Shown piece after piece: positions 9,201 to 17,256 of a stretch of 64,000 nt of DNA; position 1 is the first letter of the stretch; each line of letters opens with the position of its first letter. The position numbers were made by a program, and so were the translations under genes. The DNA is from an uncultured Brachyspira sp. (GTDB taxonomy: Bacteria; Spirochaetota; Brachyspiria; Brachyspirales; Brachyspiraceae): positions 1 through 64,000 of the forward strand of contig NZ_CALXRM010000008.1 in the NCBI RefSeq assembly GCF_944390845.1. Reading direction: 5' to 3'. The notes under the pieces were generated by a model that was not told where the DNA came from, did not search any database, and was given only the letters and a program-made list of their open reading frames with translations.

Positions 9201-9936
9201 TCTTTATATTTTCTAAAACTTTTATAAAATTTAATCTTATTAATATAATAAATACTAAAAATATAATACTAAATAATATATACATAATATCTTTTATTTT
9301 TATGAATGATTCATATAATCTTGTTTTTTTATAAGGTGCACTATATCCTCTTACTTCCATAGCTACAGCAGTTTTTACTGATGATTGTATAGCTAAAATA
9401 ACTATTGGTATAAAAAGATTTGCTATATTAGATATTTTTTCACCTAATGACATTAATTTATAATCTAATCCTCTAGCTTTTTGAGCCTTTCTTATTCTTA
9501 CAGCTTCATCTTTAATAAGGGGTATAAATTTTAAAGATAATGCTATTATGATACTTATACTTTCTATTGGGATTTTCAAATATTTTAAAGGATAGAATAT
9601 TTTTTCAATGACAAAACCTATATCCATTATATCCATAGAAGATAATGTAACTGCTGCCAATATAATTATTCCGAATAGTCTGAAAGTTGTATTTGCTATG
9701 TATCCTATATCTCTGCCTATAAGAAAATAGTTGATAAGTATAATTGACAATAATAACCATATAGAAGCTAAAAATATTTTTAATATATTTTTTATATTTA
9801 CACCTATAATAATTACATGTATAAATATTGCCGCAGCACAAAATATAGTTTGATTAATATTATTCATCACTATTAACGATACAGCAAGGAATAGTGTTGA
9901 TAAGAAAATTGTTCTTGGATCAAATTTTTTAGTCAT
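9196..9936 (-). CDS. ecfT: ECF transporter transmembrane component T
   Basis: This 246-residue membrane protein has about five or six hydrophobic segments. Between the last two it carries the two coupling helices with the A-R-G signatures of EcfT/CbiQ: RKAQKARGLDY near residue 150 and AMEVRGYSAPYKKT near 192. EcfT couples ATP hydrolysis by the EcfA pair to tilting of a substrate-binding S protein in the cytoplasmic membrane. The gene follows ecfA2 by 12 bp in the order ecfA1-ecfA2-ecfT, the usual order of the shared energising module. An S component lies about 2.2 kb upstream in the same direction. Confidence 0.92.
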   Translation of the reverse strand: MTKKFDPRTIFLSTLFLAVSLIVMNNINQTIFCAAAIFIHVIIIGVNIKNILKIFLASIWLLLSIILINYFLIGRDIGYIANTTFRLFGIIILAAVTLSSMDIMDIGFVIEKIFYPLKYLKIPIESISIIIALSLKFIPLIKDEAVRIRKAQKARGLDYKLMSLGEKISNIANLFIPIVILAIQSSVKTAVAMEVRGYSAPYKKTRLYESFIKIKDIMYILFSIIFLVFIILIRLNFIKVLENIKI

Positions 9937-9948
9937 GATTATACTCTT

Positions 9949-10782
9949 TTAATAAAATAATTTTTGTATTAATTCATTTGAATTGGATACTTCATCAATA
10001 TTTTTAATTCCTAATTTTTTTAATTCTTCTATATATTTATAAATTTCCGGTTCTATTAAGTTATATTCTTCTAATACTTTTTTTGAGAATAATAAATCTT
10101 TTGGTTTTCCTGATATATATTTTTTATTTTTATTTATGATGAAAACATTATCACCAAATTCTATAATATCATCTAGTATATGAGAAGATTGTATAATTGT
10201 AATTTTAGAGTTTTTATTTAATTCTTTTATAGTTTTCATAAATATATTTTTACTTTCAAAATCAAGACCTGCTGTAGGTTCATCTAAGAATAATATTTTT
10301 GGAGAAGTTATTATTATAGAAGCCAATGCTATAGTTCTTTTTTGACCTCCGCTTATTTCAAAAGGAGAAGCTTTTAATATTTTTTTATCTATATTTAATA
10401 TCTCCAAAGTTTCTTTTAATTTTTTAGTTATTTCTTTACTGTCTAATTTATTTCTTTTTAGATTAAAAACTATTTCTTCTCTTACTGTATTATTAAAGAA
10501 TTGTTTATCAGTGTATTGAAGCATTATACCAGATGATTGTCTGAACTCTTTTAAATTATTTTTATTGTCTAATGTTTTACCGTCAAATAATATTTCACCG
10601 GATATTTTTTTTATAAGAAGACATATAGTTTCAAGAAGTGTAGATTTACCGCTTCCTGATACTCCGGCTAAAAAATGAAATTTACCGCTTTCAAAATCGG
10701 CATTTAAATTTTCTATGATTATATTTTTTTCTTTTTTATTTATTATGTATCCGGCAGTTAAATTTTTTAAAGATATTTCCAT
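9949..10782 (-). CDS. ecfA2: ECF transporter ATPase, second subunit
   Basis: This 277-residue ABC ATPase has Walker A GVSGSGKST near residues 40-48, the Q-loop QYTDKQFF near 92, the ABC signature ISGGQKR near 146, and Walker B ILFLDEPTAGLD near 163-174, followed by an H-loop in SSHILDD. The ECF-type specific C-terminal region is present. It overlaps ecfA1 by 16 bp (10767-10782), indicating translational coupling and equal expression, as expected for the A1-A2 heterodimer. Acts at the inner face of the cytoplasmic membrane with EcfT. Confidence 0.92.
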   Translation of the reverse strand: MEISLKNLTAGYIINKKEKNIIIENLNADFESGKFHFLAGVSGSGKSTLLETICLLIKKISGEILFDGKTLDNKNNLKEFRQSSGIMLQYTDKQFFNNTVREEIVFNLKRNKLDSKEITKKLKETLEILNIDKKILKASPFEISGGQKRTIALASIIITSPKILFLDEPTAGLDFESKNIFMKTIKELNKNSKITIIQSSHILDDIIEFGDNVFIINKNKKYISGKPKDLLFSKKVLEEYNLIEPEIYKYIEELKKLGIKNIDEVSNSNELIQKLFY

Positions 10783-11597
10783 ATATTTTCACAAACCTTT
10801 TTATAATCAAAAATGTATTCATCTATTAATATATTTTTCTTTTTATATAATTCATAAGCTAATTGAAAATTGATAGGCATATTAAGCTTATGAAATTCAT
10901 CATTTTTTATTAAAGCATTTACAAATTCATTTGCAGAACCATTAAAAGATACAGCACCGTTATCCATAAATACAACCTCATTACAATATTCTATTTCATT
11001 TATATGATGCGTAACTATTATTATAGCTGTACCCATTGAATGTATTTTATTAAGAACTTCAATTACTTTCATTCTATTTTCAGCATCAAGCATAGAAGTT
11101 GGTTCATCTAATACTAGAATTTTTGGATTTAATACAAGAGATGAAGCTATACAAAGTCTTTGTTTTTCTCCGCCTGATAATGAATGCACTTTATCTTTTC
11201 TTTTATTTGATAAGCCAACTATTTCTAAAACTTCGTCTATTTTTTTATTCATTTCTTTGCTTGGCACAGAATAGTTTTCCATAGCAAATGCAATATCAAG
11301 TTCTATAGTATCAGCAACTATTTGATCGTCAGGATTTTGAAATACTAAACTAGCTATTTTATATATTTCGGATGTATTTTCATTTATATCCATATCAAAT
11401 ATTTTTATTTTACCTTTATTTGCTTTTTCTATTGCGAACATAAGTTTTATTAATGTAGATTTTCCGCTTCCATTTTTTCCAAGCAATGCTAAATAACTAT
11501 TTTCATTTATTGTTAGATTAAGATTTTCTATAAAATTATTATCATCATCTTGAATATAAGAAAAGCAAACATTTTCAAATTCAACAGCTTTATTCAT
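10767..11597 (-). CDS. ecfA1: ECF transporter ATPase, first subunit
   Basis: This 276-residue ABC ATPase starts at ATG 11597, chosen because AGGA lies 9 bp upstream and the upstream-extended reading MIYNRNFI has no such site. It shows Walker A GKNGSGKST near residues 42-50, the Q-loop FQNPDDQIVADTI near 84-96 (QNPDDQ is typical of EcfA), signature HSLSGGEKQR, and Walker B KILVLDEPTSMLD. It is followed by ecfA2 and ecfT. A hairpin terminator lies just upstream (11621-11667), so this energising trio may be transcribed partly separately from the S-component gene. Confidence 0.92.
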   Translation of the reverse strand: MNKAVEFENVCFSYIQDDDNNFIENLNLTINENSYLALLGKNGSGKSTLIKLMFAIEKANKGKIKIFDMDINENTSEIYKIASLVFQNPDDQIVADTIELDIAFAMENYSVPSKEMNKKIDEVLEIVGLSNKRKDKVHSLSGGEKQRLCIASSLVLNPKILVLDEPTSMLDAENRMKVIEVLNKIHSMGTAIIIVTHHINEIEYCNEVVFMDNGAVSFNGSANEFVNALIKNDEFHKLNMPINFQLAYELYKKKNILIDEYIFDYKKVCENIWKYL

Positions 11598-11620
11598 TAT
11601 AAAGTTCCTATTATAAATCA

Positions 11621-11667
11621 AAAAAATATTAGGGCTTTAAAAAAATAAAACCCTAATATTTTTTTAT
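11621..11667 (-). terminator. Terminator between the TudS-like gene and ecfA1
   Basis: On the minus strand AATATTAGGG (complement of 11651-11660) pairs with CCCTAATATT (complement of 11625-11634) around a 16-nt loop, followed by a T-run. Placed inside the ECF gene set, it would lower expression of the ecfA1-A2-T module relative to the S-component pair. Confidence 0.65.
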
Positions 11668-11672
11668 TGAAA

Positions 11673-12188
11673 TTATTTTAAATAATCATCAACATCATAA
11701 AACGGTATATCTATATTATTTTCTTTTAGAATAGATTTAAATATTTCCATAAATATACCGCTTTCATTAATCATTTTTACTCTTGATATTATATCTTCTT
11801 TATCTTTGTATATTCCAATTTCACCTTCCCAATCAGCAGAGCAGGTTAAGTTAACTCCGCAGCTTGGACTTCCTGCTATTCCATATACTCCAATTATCTC
11901 GTAACCATTATCAATATATTCTTTAATTATATTAACAAATGAATTAAGAGTTTCTATTGTATATTTTTTATATCCGCAATTACAGAATTGTTCTTTTACA
12001 TGTCCCCATCTTTTTAATCCGTAACATTCAGTTTCGGGACAAGGCAATTGTAATATTCCTATATTATCTTCAAATAATTTTTTCACAAAAGGAAGAAATA
12101 CATTCATATCTTTGTATTCTCCTTTTACAACAGCATTTTGATTTAATATGCAATGAGATAATATAGCTATTCTTTTAGATCTCTTCAT
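11673..12188 (-). CDS. TudS-related putative desulfidase (CD3072-type)
   Basis: This 171-residue protein has spaced cysteines: LSHCILNQNA near residue 12, LPCPETECYG near 49-55, FCNCGYKKY near 69, and GIAGSPSCGVNLTC near 105-118. The pattern is that of the TudS/DUF523-like family, in which three cysteines hold a 4Fe-4S cluster that removes sulfur from thiouracil-like compounds. In Clostridioides a related pair (CD3072 with S component CD3073) is adjacent, as here. The start overlaps the end of the S-component gene by 14 bp, so the two are coupled. The substrate, perhaps a sulfur-bearing nucleobase or a vitamin precursor brought in by the S protein, is inference. Confidence 0.8.
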   Translation of the reverse strand: MKRSKRIAILSHCILNQNAVVKGEYKDMNVFLPFVKKLFEDNIGILQLPCPETECYGLKRWGHVKEQFCNCGYKKYTIETLNSFVNIIKEYIDNGYEIIGVYGIAGSPSCGVNLTCSADWEGEIGIYKDKEDIISRVKMINESGIFMEIFKSILKENNIDIPFYDVDDYLK

Positions 12189-12795
12189 TTTCTAAACTCT
12201 CTTTAGATGATTTTTCCATCTTTTGAGCTAAAAGTTTTTTATTTGTAGTTATTTTTGATAATAAAGAATTTGGTATTCTTAAAATTATAATGTATGCTAT
12301 TATACAAGATAAAGGCTTATCTATAATATTAGATATTATTCTAGGTATGAATGCAGAAGTAAATATTTTCTGACCGCTTTGAATCAAGAATCCTGTCATA
12401 ATATCCATTGTTCCTCCAGCTAAACCTCCGTATAATATTACTGTTATAGGAGTTCCAACCAAAGGAGCAGCAACAGCAAGTATTACACCTGTTATAATAG
12501 CAATGTGAATTTTGAATCCAAATTTAACAGATATAAATCCAACTATTATACCTATCATCATATTAACTATGGCATAAGGCAATTCAGCAGGATTGTTTAA
12601 CATAGAAGTTATTAAATTTGTAACAAATCCAGTGATAGCACCATAAAGAGGTCCTAATACTGCACCGCTTAGTACTGTACCCATTACATCAAAAAATACG
12701 AATGGGATTTTCAAATGTGATGCTATAAATGATAGCACTATATTCAAAGCTACACCTATAGCACAAAAACTTAATGAATATGCTTTTGTTTTCAT
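12175..12795 (-). CDS. ECF transporter substrate-binding S component (CD3073-type)
   Basis: This 206-residue protein has about six hydrophobic helices, beginning AYSLSFCAIGVALNIVLSFI and continuing with VMGTVLSGAVLGPLYGAITGFVTNLITSM, the glycine-rich segment typical of S components. A charged tail follows IILRIPNSLL. It binds an unknown small ligand in the membrane and docks on EcfT with EcfA1/A2. The start ATG at 12795 has AGGATAA 6 bp upstream. The paired desulfidase-like gene overlaps its 3' end. The leader is about 205 nt long if the predicted promoter at 13006-13034 is used, long enough for a regulatory RNA. Confidence 0.85.
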   Translation of the reverse strand: MKTKAYSLSFCAIGVALNIVLSFIASHLKIPFVFFDVMGTVLSGAVLGPLYGAITGFVTNLITSMLNNPAELPYAIVNMMIGIIVGFISVKFGFKIHIAIITGVILAVAAPLVGTPITVILYGGLAGGTMDIMTGFLIQSGQKIFTSAFIPRIISNIIDKPLSCIIAYIIILRIPNSLLSKITTNKKLLAQKMEKSSKESLENEEI

Positions 12796-13005
12796 GTTAT
12801 TTATCCTTTATTTTTAAAAAATTAAAATACTAATTAATGATATTCAATAGAAAGAATATAGATATTGTTTTTTATATAGACAACCTGCCTATGGTAATTA
12901 TATTAACTGAGGAAAGTGGTATTGATTAATGAAATGCATATTTTGTGATAATGATAAAATATTCATAATAATTAATACCCTTATTGACTAATTTTTTCGA
13001 TATAG
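12796..13005 (-). promoter_or_regulatory. Long leader of the S-component gene with a possible pseudoknot
   Basis: The stretch between the S-component and aminotransferase genes holds a minus-strand leader. Within it, ATAG (complement of 12889-12892) and CTAT (complement of 12876-12879) close a 9-nt loop GCAGGTTGT. An A-rich linker follows, and then ACAA (complement of 12865-12868), which can pair with TTGT of the loop. This H-type pseudoknot recalls preQ1-I RNAs in layout only; conserved ligand-site bases are not convincing. Confidence 0.25.
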
Positions 13006-13034
13006 ATAATATAATTTAGGTAATAAAAAGTCAA
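13006..13034 (-). promoter_or_regulatory. Promoter for the S-component/TudS-like genes
   Basis: On the minus strand TTGACT (complement of 13029-13034), a 17 bp spacer and TATTAT (complement of 13006-13011). The predicted start is near 13000, giving a 5' leader of about 205 nt. Confidence 0.5.
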
Positions 13035-13120
13035 TAGTTTATAAAAAAATTGTAAAGTATTATAGCATTATTATGAATAGTAGTGTATAATACATTCAAA
13101 TTTTTTAAATGGATAGGATT

Positions 13121-14308
13121 ATGAAATTAAGATTATCAAAAAGAGCATTACAAGAAGATTTTCAGGGCAGTTTTGTAAAAGCTATTTTAGAGGTAGCAGC
13201 AAAAGGTAATTTGATATCATTTGCAGGAGGATTGCCTAATCCAACATCTTTCCCAGTTGAGGAATTAAAGGCTGCATCTATTAAAGTACTAGAAACAAAA
13301 GGTACTTATGCTTTGCAGTATAATAGTGCAGAAGGTTATAAGCCATTAAGAGAGTTCATTGCTAACAGGTATAAAAAGCAAGGTGTTAATGTTACTGCAG
13401 ATGATATTCTCATTACTAATGGTTCTCAGCAAGCTTTGGATATTATTTCTTCATGTCTGTTAGATCCTGGCGATACAGTTCTAGTTGAAGATCCTTCATA
13501 TTTAGCAGCATTACAGTCATTTCATTTATATAATCCTAGTATTAAAACTATTGATTTGAACGAAGATGGTGTTAATATAGAACAATTAAAAGAATCTATG
13601 AGTAAATATGATCATAAATTCTTCTATGCAGTTCCTAACTTTCAAAACCCAACAGGAATAACTTATACTAATGCTATTAGAGAAAAAATGGCAGAAATTA
13701 TGAAAGGTAAGGATACATTCTTTGTTGAAGATAACCCTTATGGAGAATTAAGATTTAAAGGCGAGCATCAAAAATCTTTATATACATACTTGGGAGAACA
13801 GGCTATACTTTTAGGTACATTCTCAAAAACAGTTGCTCCTGGACTTAGAATAGGTTGGATTGCTTGTTCTGTTAAAGAGTTAATGCAGAAGATGACAGAA
13901 TATAAACAGCTTATAGATATGCATACAAGCACATTTGCTCAAGTTGTTGTTAGTCAGTATTTTGAAGATAATGATTATGATGCACATATAAAGAAAATTA
14001 TAGACTTATACGGCAGACAATGCGGTTATATGTTGGAAGCTATGGATAAATATTTCCCAGATGATATGCATTGGACTCACCCAGAAGGCGGTATGTTTGT
14101 ATGGGTTACTTTACCAAAAGGAATAGATGCTGTTGAATTCTATAAAAAAGCTGCTGATGAAGGTGTTGCAGTTGTACCTGGTGAGCCTTTCTATGAAGCT
14201 AAAAGAGGTTTGGGTACTTTAAGATTAAATTATACTAATTCTAAACCTGAAGATATTGATAAAGGTATTTCTATACTAGCGAAAGTTATACAGGAAATGC
14301 GTAAATAA
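13121..14308 (+). CDS. PLP-dependent aminotransferase, LysN/MocR-related class I/II
   Basis: This protein has 395 residues from ATG 13121 (399 from ATG 13109, which has no ribosome binding site). It opens with an AAKGNLISFAGGLPNPTSFP segment typical of the 2-aminoadipate aminotransferase/aromatic aminotransferase branch, then NGSQQALDI near 107, AVPNFQNPTGITY near 172, and GTFSKTVAPGLRIGW, whose lysine (near residue 230) binds PLP. The Arg of RLNYTN near 371 binds the substrate carboxylate. The family transaminates aromatic, branched or dicarboxylic amino acids with 2-oxoglutarate; which one cannot be decided here. The gene is monocistronic with a terminator. Confidence 0.88.
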   Translation: MKLRLSKRALQEDFQGSFVKAILEVAAKGNLISFAGGLPNPTSFPVEELKAASIKVLETKGTYALQYNSAEGYKPLREFIANRYKKQGVNVTADDILITNGSQQALDIISSCLLDPGDTVLVEDPSYLAALQSFHLYNPSIKTIDLNEDGVNIEQLKESMSKYDHKFFYAVPNFQNPTGITYTNAIREKMAEIMKGKDTFFVEDNPYGELRFKGEHQKSLYTYLGEQAILLGTFSKTVAPGLRIGWIACSVKELMQKMTEYKQLIDMHTSTFAQVVVSQYFEDNDYDAHIKKIIDLYGRQCGYMLEAMDKYFPDDMHWTHPEGGMFVWVTLPKGIDAVEFYKKAADEGVAVVPGEPFYEAKRGLGTLRLNYTNSKPEDIDKGISILAKVIQEMRK

Positions 14309-14333
14309 AATAACAATATAACAAAAATATTAT

Positions 14334-14368
14334 AAGCAGCTTATAAAAAATAGGCTGCTTTTTTATTT
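14334..14368 (+). terminator. Terminator of the aminotransferase gene
   Basis: AAGCAGC (14334-14340) pairs with GCTGCTT (14354-14360), extended by TTAT/ATAG, and is followed by a T-run. The first repeat copy begins 4 bp downstream. Confidence 0.75.
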
Positions 14369-14371
14369 TTT

Positions 14372-14730
14372 AGTATATACCTAAACAAATATACTTTGTC
14401 AAAAATAAATTTATGTTTTGGTTTTATATCTGGGGCTTTGCCCACCGCTCTGCGTGCTTACGCAATACCCCAGTTATTTTGCGACCGAAGGAAGTACTGT
14501 AAGTATTACCACAAAGAAGCTTATATCCTCGATAAACTCGGATACGCTTCGCGAAAGGCTACATTTCGACTTAAATTTAGTAATTTATCTTACAAGTAAG
14601 ACATAATTAGTATGATTTAATACTAATTTTATATTTGCACTTTTTGGTTCTTTGACGAAGTCAGCAGAGCGTATGCGGCGGGAAAAAGAACAACAAAAAA
14701 TTGACAAAGTTAAAAATTTTTAGTATATAC
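14372..14730 (+). repeat. Outward-promoter repeat, copy B1 (complete)
   Basis: This is a full copy of 359 bp. The left end reads to the left as TTGACA (complement of 14397-14402), 17 bp, TATATA (14374-14379). The right end reads to the right as TTGACA (14701-14706), 17 bp, TATATA (14724-14729). The interior has GC-rich palindromes such as CTGGGG...CCCCAG, ATCCTCGATAAACTCGGAT and the GACGAAGTC/GCAGAGCGT block. There is no transposase. Confidence 0.88.
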
Positions 14731-14760
14731 CTAAACAACTATATTTTGTAAAAAATAAAA
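14722..14760 (+). repeat. Solo left end of a further repeat copy (B2)
   Basis: Directly after copy B1 and sharing its AGTATATAC, a second left end begins: TATATA, 17 bp, TGTAAA (14747-14752). The rest of the copy is lost. From 14761 to 14932 nothing beyond AT-rich spacer is seen. Confidence 0.75.
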
Positions 14761-14932
14761 TTATAGTTGTTTTTGGTATTTAGTACTTGAGTATTTATGT
14801 ATGACTAATAAACTTCTTTTATGTATGACATGCGTTTAGAACAATGAAAAATAATAAAATTTTAAGTATAATATTATTGAAAATACATTAAAAACTTATA
14901 TGTATTTCTTATTATCCTATAATTTATAACAC

Positions 14933-14960
14933 TTGAAAAAATATTAATAGCCTATATAAT
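14933..14960 (+). promoter_or_regulatory. Promoter of ftsY
   Basis: TTGAAA at 14933-14938, a 16 bp spacer and TATAAT at 14955-14960. GGAG at 14984-14987 precedes the ATG at 14998. Confidence 0.6.
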
Positions 14961-14997
14961 ATTTCAAACAATTTTTTTAAATCGGAGAATTTTATAA

Positions 14998-15969
14998 ATG
15001 CAATCAACAATGCCATATATGAATATTATAATAGCTGCTTGTGCGGTTATTATTGTTTTAGTTTTATTAATTGTAGTTTTGAAAAAAAAATCTAAGAAGC
15101 CTAAAGTATCTTTAACAAGCTCTAAAAGCAAATTTTCTTTATCATCATTATTTAATACTTCATCAATCAATGATGAGTTTTTTGCAAGTTTAGAAAGCAC
15201 ATTGATAACGGCTGATGCAGGTGTAGAAACAACAAAAGATATAATTTCAAAATTAAGAGAAGTAGTAGAAAAAGAAAATATTAAAGATCCAGCAGAAGCT
15301 AAAAAACATTTAAGAGAAATTTTAAAATCTAAATTCATATCTAAAAAAATAGAATTAAAAGATAAAAATATATTATTTATAGTAGGAGTTAATGGGGTAG
15401 GTAAGACAACTTCAATAGCTAAACTAGCTAATATATTAAAACAAGATCATAAAGTTATATTAGCTGCCGCAGACACATTCAGAGCAGCAGCTATAGAACA
15501 ATTAGAAGAATGGGCTAATAGACTTTCCGTTACTATAGTTAAGGGACAGCAAGCTGGAGACCCTGCTAGTGTATTATTCTCAGCATTAGATAAGGCTAAA
15601 GCAACAAATGCTGATGTAGTTATAGTTGATACTGCCGGAAGATTCCATAATCAGGAAAATTTGGTAAGACAGCTTGAAAAAATGAAAAAGATAGCTACAG
15701 AAAGATTTACAGAGTTTAATTTTATTCCAATATTAGTATTAGATGCCAATGTAGGACATAATGGTATAGAACAGGCAAAAGTATTTACTAATGCTTTAGA
15801 TATACAAGGAGCTATAGTCTCAAAATTAGATAGTACAGCTAAAGGCGGTGTTGCAATAAGTGTAGCTCATTATTTATCACTTCCTATATATTACGGCGGA
15901 TTTGGTGAAAAGGTTGATGATTTTAGAGAATTTGATATAGATAATTTCATTGATTCTATATTACAATAA
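14998..15969 (+). CDS. ftsY: Signal recognition particle receptor FtsY
   Basis: This 323-residue protein has an N-terminal transmembrane helix (residues about 8-28, IIIAACAVIIVLVLLIVVL) followed by a basic stretch and the SRP GTPase NG domain. Diagnostic motifs are GVNGVGKTTSIAKLA near 131-145, DTFRAAAIEQL near 161, DTAGRFHNQENLV near 213, and SKLDSTAKGGVAIS near 279. FtsY brings ribosomes bound by SRP to the Sec translocon. The long acidic A domain of E. coli FtsY is replaced by a true membrane anchor, as in other short forms. It lies 24 bp before aroA on the same strand. Confidence 0.95.
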   Translation: MQSTMPYMNIIIAACAVIIVLVLLIVVLKKKSKKPKVSLTSSKSKFSLSSLFNTSSINDEFFASLESTLITADAGVETTKDIISKLREVVEKENIKDPAEAKKHLREILKSKFISKKIELKDKNILFIVGVNGVGKTTSIAKLANILKQDHKVILAAADTFRAAAIEQLEEWANRLSVTIVKGQQAGDPASVLFSALDKAKATNADVVIVDTAGRFHNQENLVRQLEKMKKIATERFTEFNFIPILVLDANVGHNGIEQAKVFTNALDIQGAIVSKLDSTAKGGVAISVAHYLSLPIYYGGFGEKVDDFREFDIDNFIDSILQ

Positions 15970-15993
15970 ATAATAATTATTTTGGAGTTATAT

Positions 15994-17256
15994 ATGTCTT
16001 TAACCGTTAAACCATCTGATATTTTTGGCTCTGTTTATATTCAAATAAGTAAAAGTGATGCTCATAGGGCTTTGATAGCATCTTCTTTAGCAAAAGAGCC
16101 AAGTATTATAAAGCCTTGGATTGATAATGTTGGTGTTGATATAGAAGTTACTAAGGAAGCTATATCAAATTTTGCAGATTTAGAGGTATTTGATGATGGT
16201 TTGAAGGTTACTCCAAAATCTGAATATGAAAAAGAATTAACCATAGATGTTAAAGAATCAGGAACAAGTTTAAGGCTTTTAATTCCAATAGTGTCAGCAT
16301 TAGGTATAGATTGTACTTTTATAGGTTCTAAGAAATTATTTTCAAGACCTATGGATATTTATAAAAATATTTGGAAAGAGCAGGGATTAAAATTTAGCAT
16401 ATCAAAAAGTTCTTTAAAAGTTTCAGGTCAATTAAAAAGCGGAGATTTTAAAATAAATGGTAATGTAAGCAGTCAGTTTGTAAGCGGTCTTTTATTTGCT
16501 TTGCCTTTATTGAATGGAAATTCTAAAATTATTATAGATGGTGAGCTTCAATCTGCACCTTATGTTATGATGACTTTAAAAACTCTTAGATCTGCTAATA
16601 TAGAAATTTCTAAGAAAGACATTAATATTATAGAAGTTTATGGGGATCAGGAATATTCTCCTATTGATTATGAAATAGAATCTGATTGGTCTCATGCGGC
16701 ATTTTTTGCTGCAGCTGGGGCTTTAGGAGGAGAAGTTACTTTGTATGGACTTAATAAGTATTCTATTCAAGGAGATAGAGAGATACTTAATATATTAAAG
16801 TTTATGGGTGCTTCTATTGTATACAATGAAGATAATTCCATAACAATTAAGAAAAATGCCAGACTTAATGCTTTAGATATTGATGTTGGAAATATACCTG
16901 ATTTGGCACCTATTATTGTAACTTTAGCATGTACTGCCAAAGGTACAACAAAATTATATAATGCATCAAGATTAAGATATAAAGAAAGCGACAGAATCAA
17001 TGACCTTAAAGACAGTTTCAGCCGAATAGGTGCTAAGATAAAAGTTACTAAAGATGAGATTTTCGTAGAAGGTGTTGAAAAATTAAAAGGCGGAAAAACT
17101 ACATCTCATAATGATCATAGAATAGCTATGGCACTTTCTGTGGCTTCTATAGTGTCAAATGATAGTATTATTATAGATGATGCTGAATCTATAAATAAAT
17201 CATCTTTCAGCTTTATAGAACAATTTAGAAGTATTGGTGCCAATATAGCATTATAA
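15994..17256 (+). CDS. aroA: 3-phosphoshikimate 1-carboxyvinyltransferase (EPSP synthase)
   Basis: This 420-residue enzyme of the shikimate pathway transfers enolpyruvyl from PEP to shikimate 3-phosphate. Start ATG 15994 is chosen because GGAG at 15984-15987 lies 6 bp upstream; a TTG at 15982 overlaps that site. Family motifs include QISKSDAHRALIAS near residues 12-25, KESGTSLRLLIP near 86-97, SSQFVSGLLFALPL near 163-176, SDWSHAAFFAAAG near 228, and LRYKESDRI near 325-333. HNDHRIAMALS is near 372. It is not beside other aro genes here. Its last 6 bp overlap the convergent binding-protein gene. Confidence 0.93.
   Translation: MSLTVKPSDIFGSVYIQISKSDAHRALIASSLAKEPSIIKPWIDNVGVDIEVTKEAISNFADLEVFDDGLKVTPKSEYEKELTIDVKESGTSLRLLIPIVSALGIDCTFIGSKKLFSRPMDIYKNIWKEQGLKFSISKSSLKVSGQLKSGDFKINGNVSSQFVSGLLFALPLLNGNSKIIIDGELQSAPYVMMTLKTLRSANIEISKKDINIIEVYGDQEYSPIDYEIESDWSHAAFFAAAGALGGEVTLYGLNKYSIQGDREILNILKFMGASIVYNEDNSITIKKNARLNALDIDVGNIPDLAPIIVTLACTAKGTTKLYNASRLRYKESDRINDLKDSFSRIGAKIKVTKDEIFVEGVEKLKGGKTTSHNDHRIAMALSVASIVSNDSIIIDDAESINKSSFSFIEQFRSIGANIAL

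Noticed and set aside
12865-12892. Genuine preQ1-I riboswitch
   Set aside because: Only the layout of stem, A-rich linker and second pairing fits; the conserved GGUUC and ligand-contact cytidine positions do not line up. Kept only as an unclassified candidate.
14396-14606. Short readings inside repeats B1, D1 and F with similar predicted peptides (a DRRKYCKY stretch at 14396-14599 and 35792-36052)
   Set aside because: The similarity follows from the repeat DNA itself; no ribosome binding site, and the readings break in other copies.
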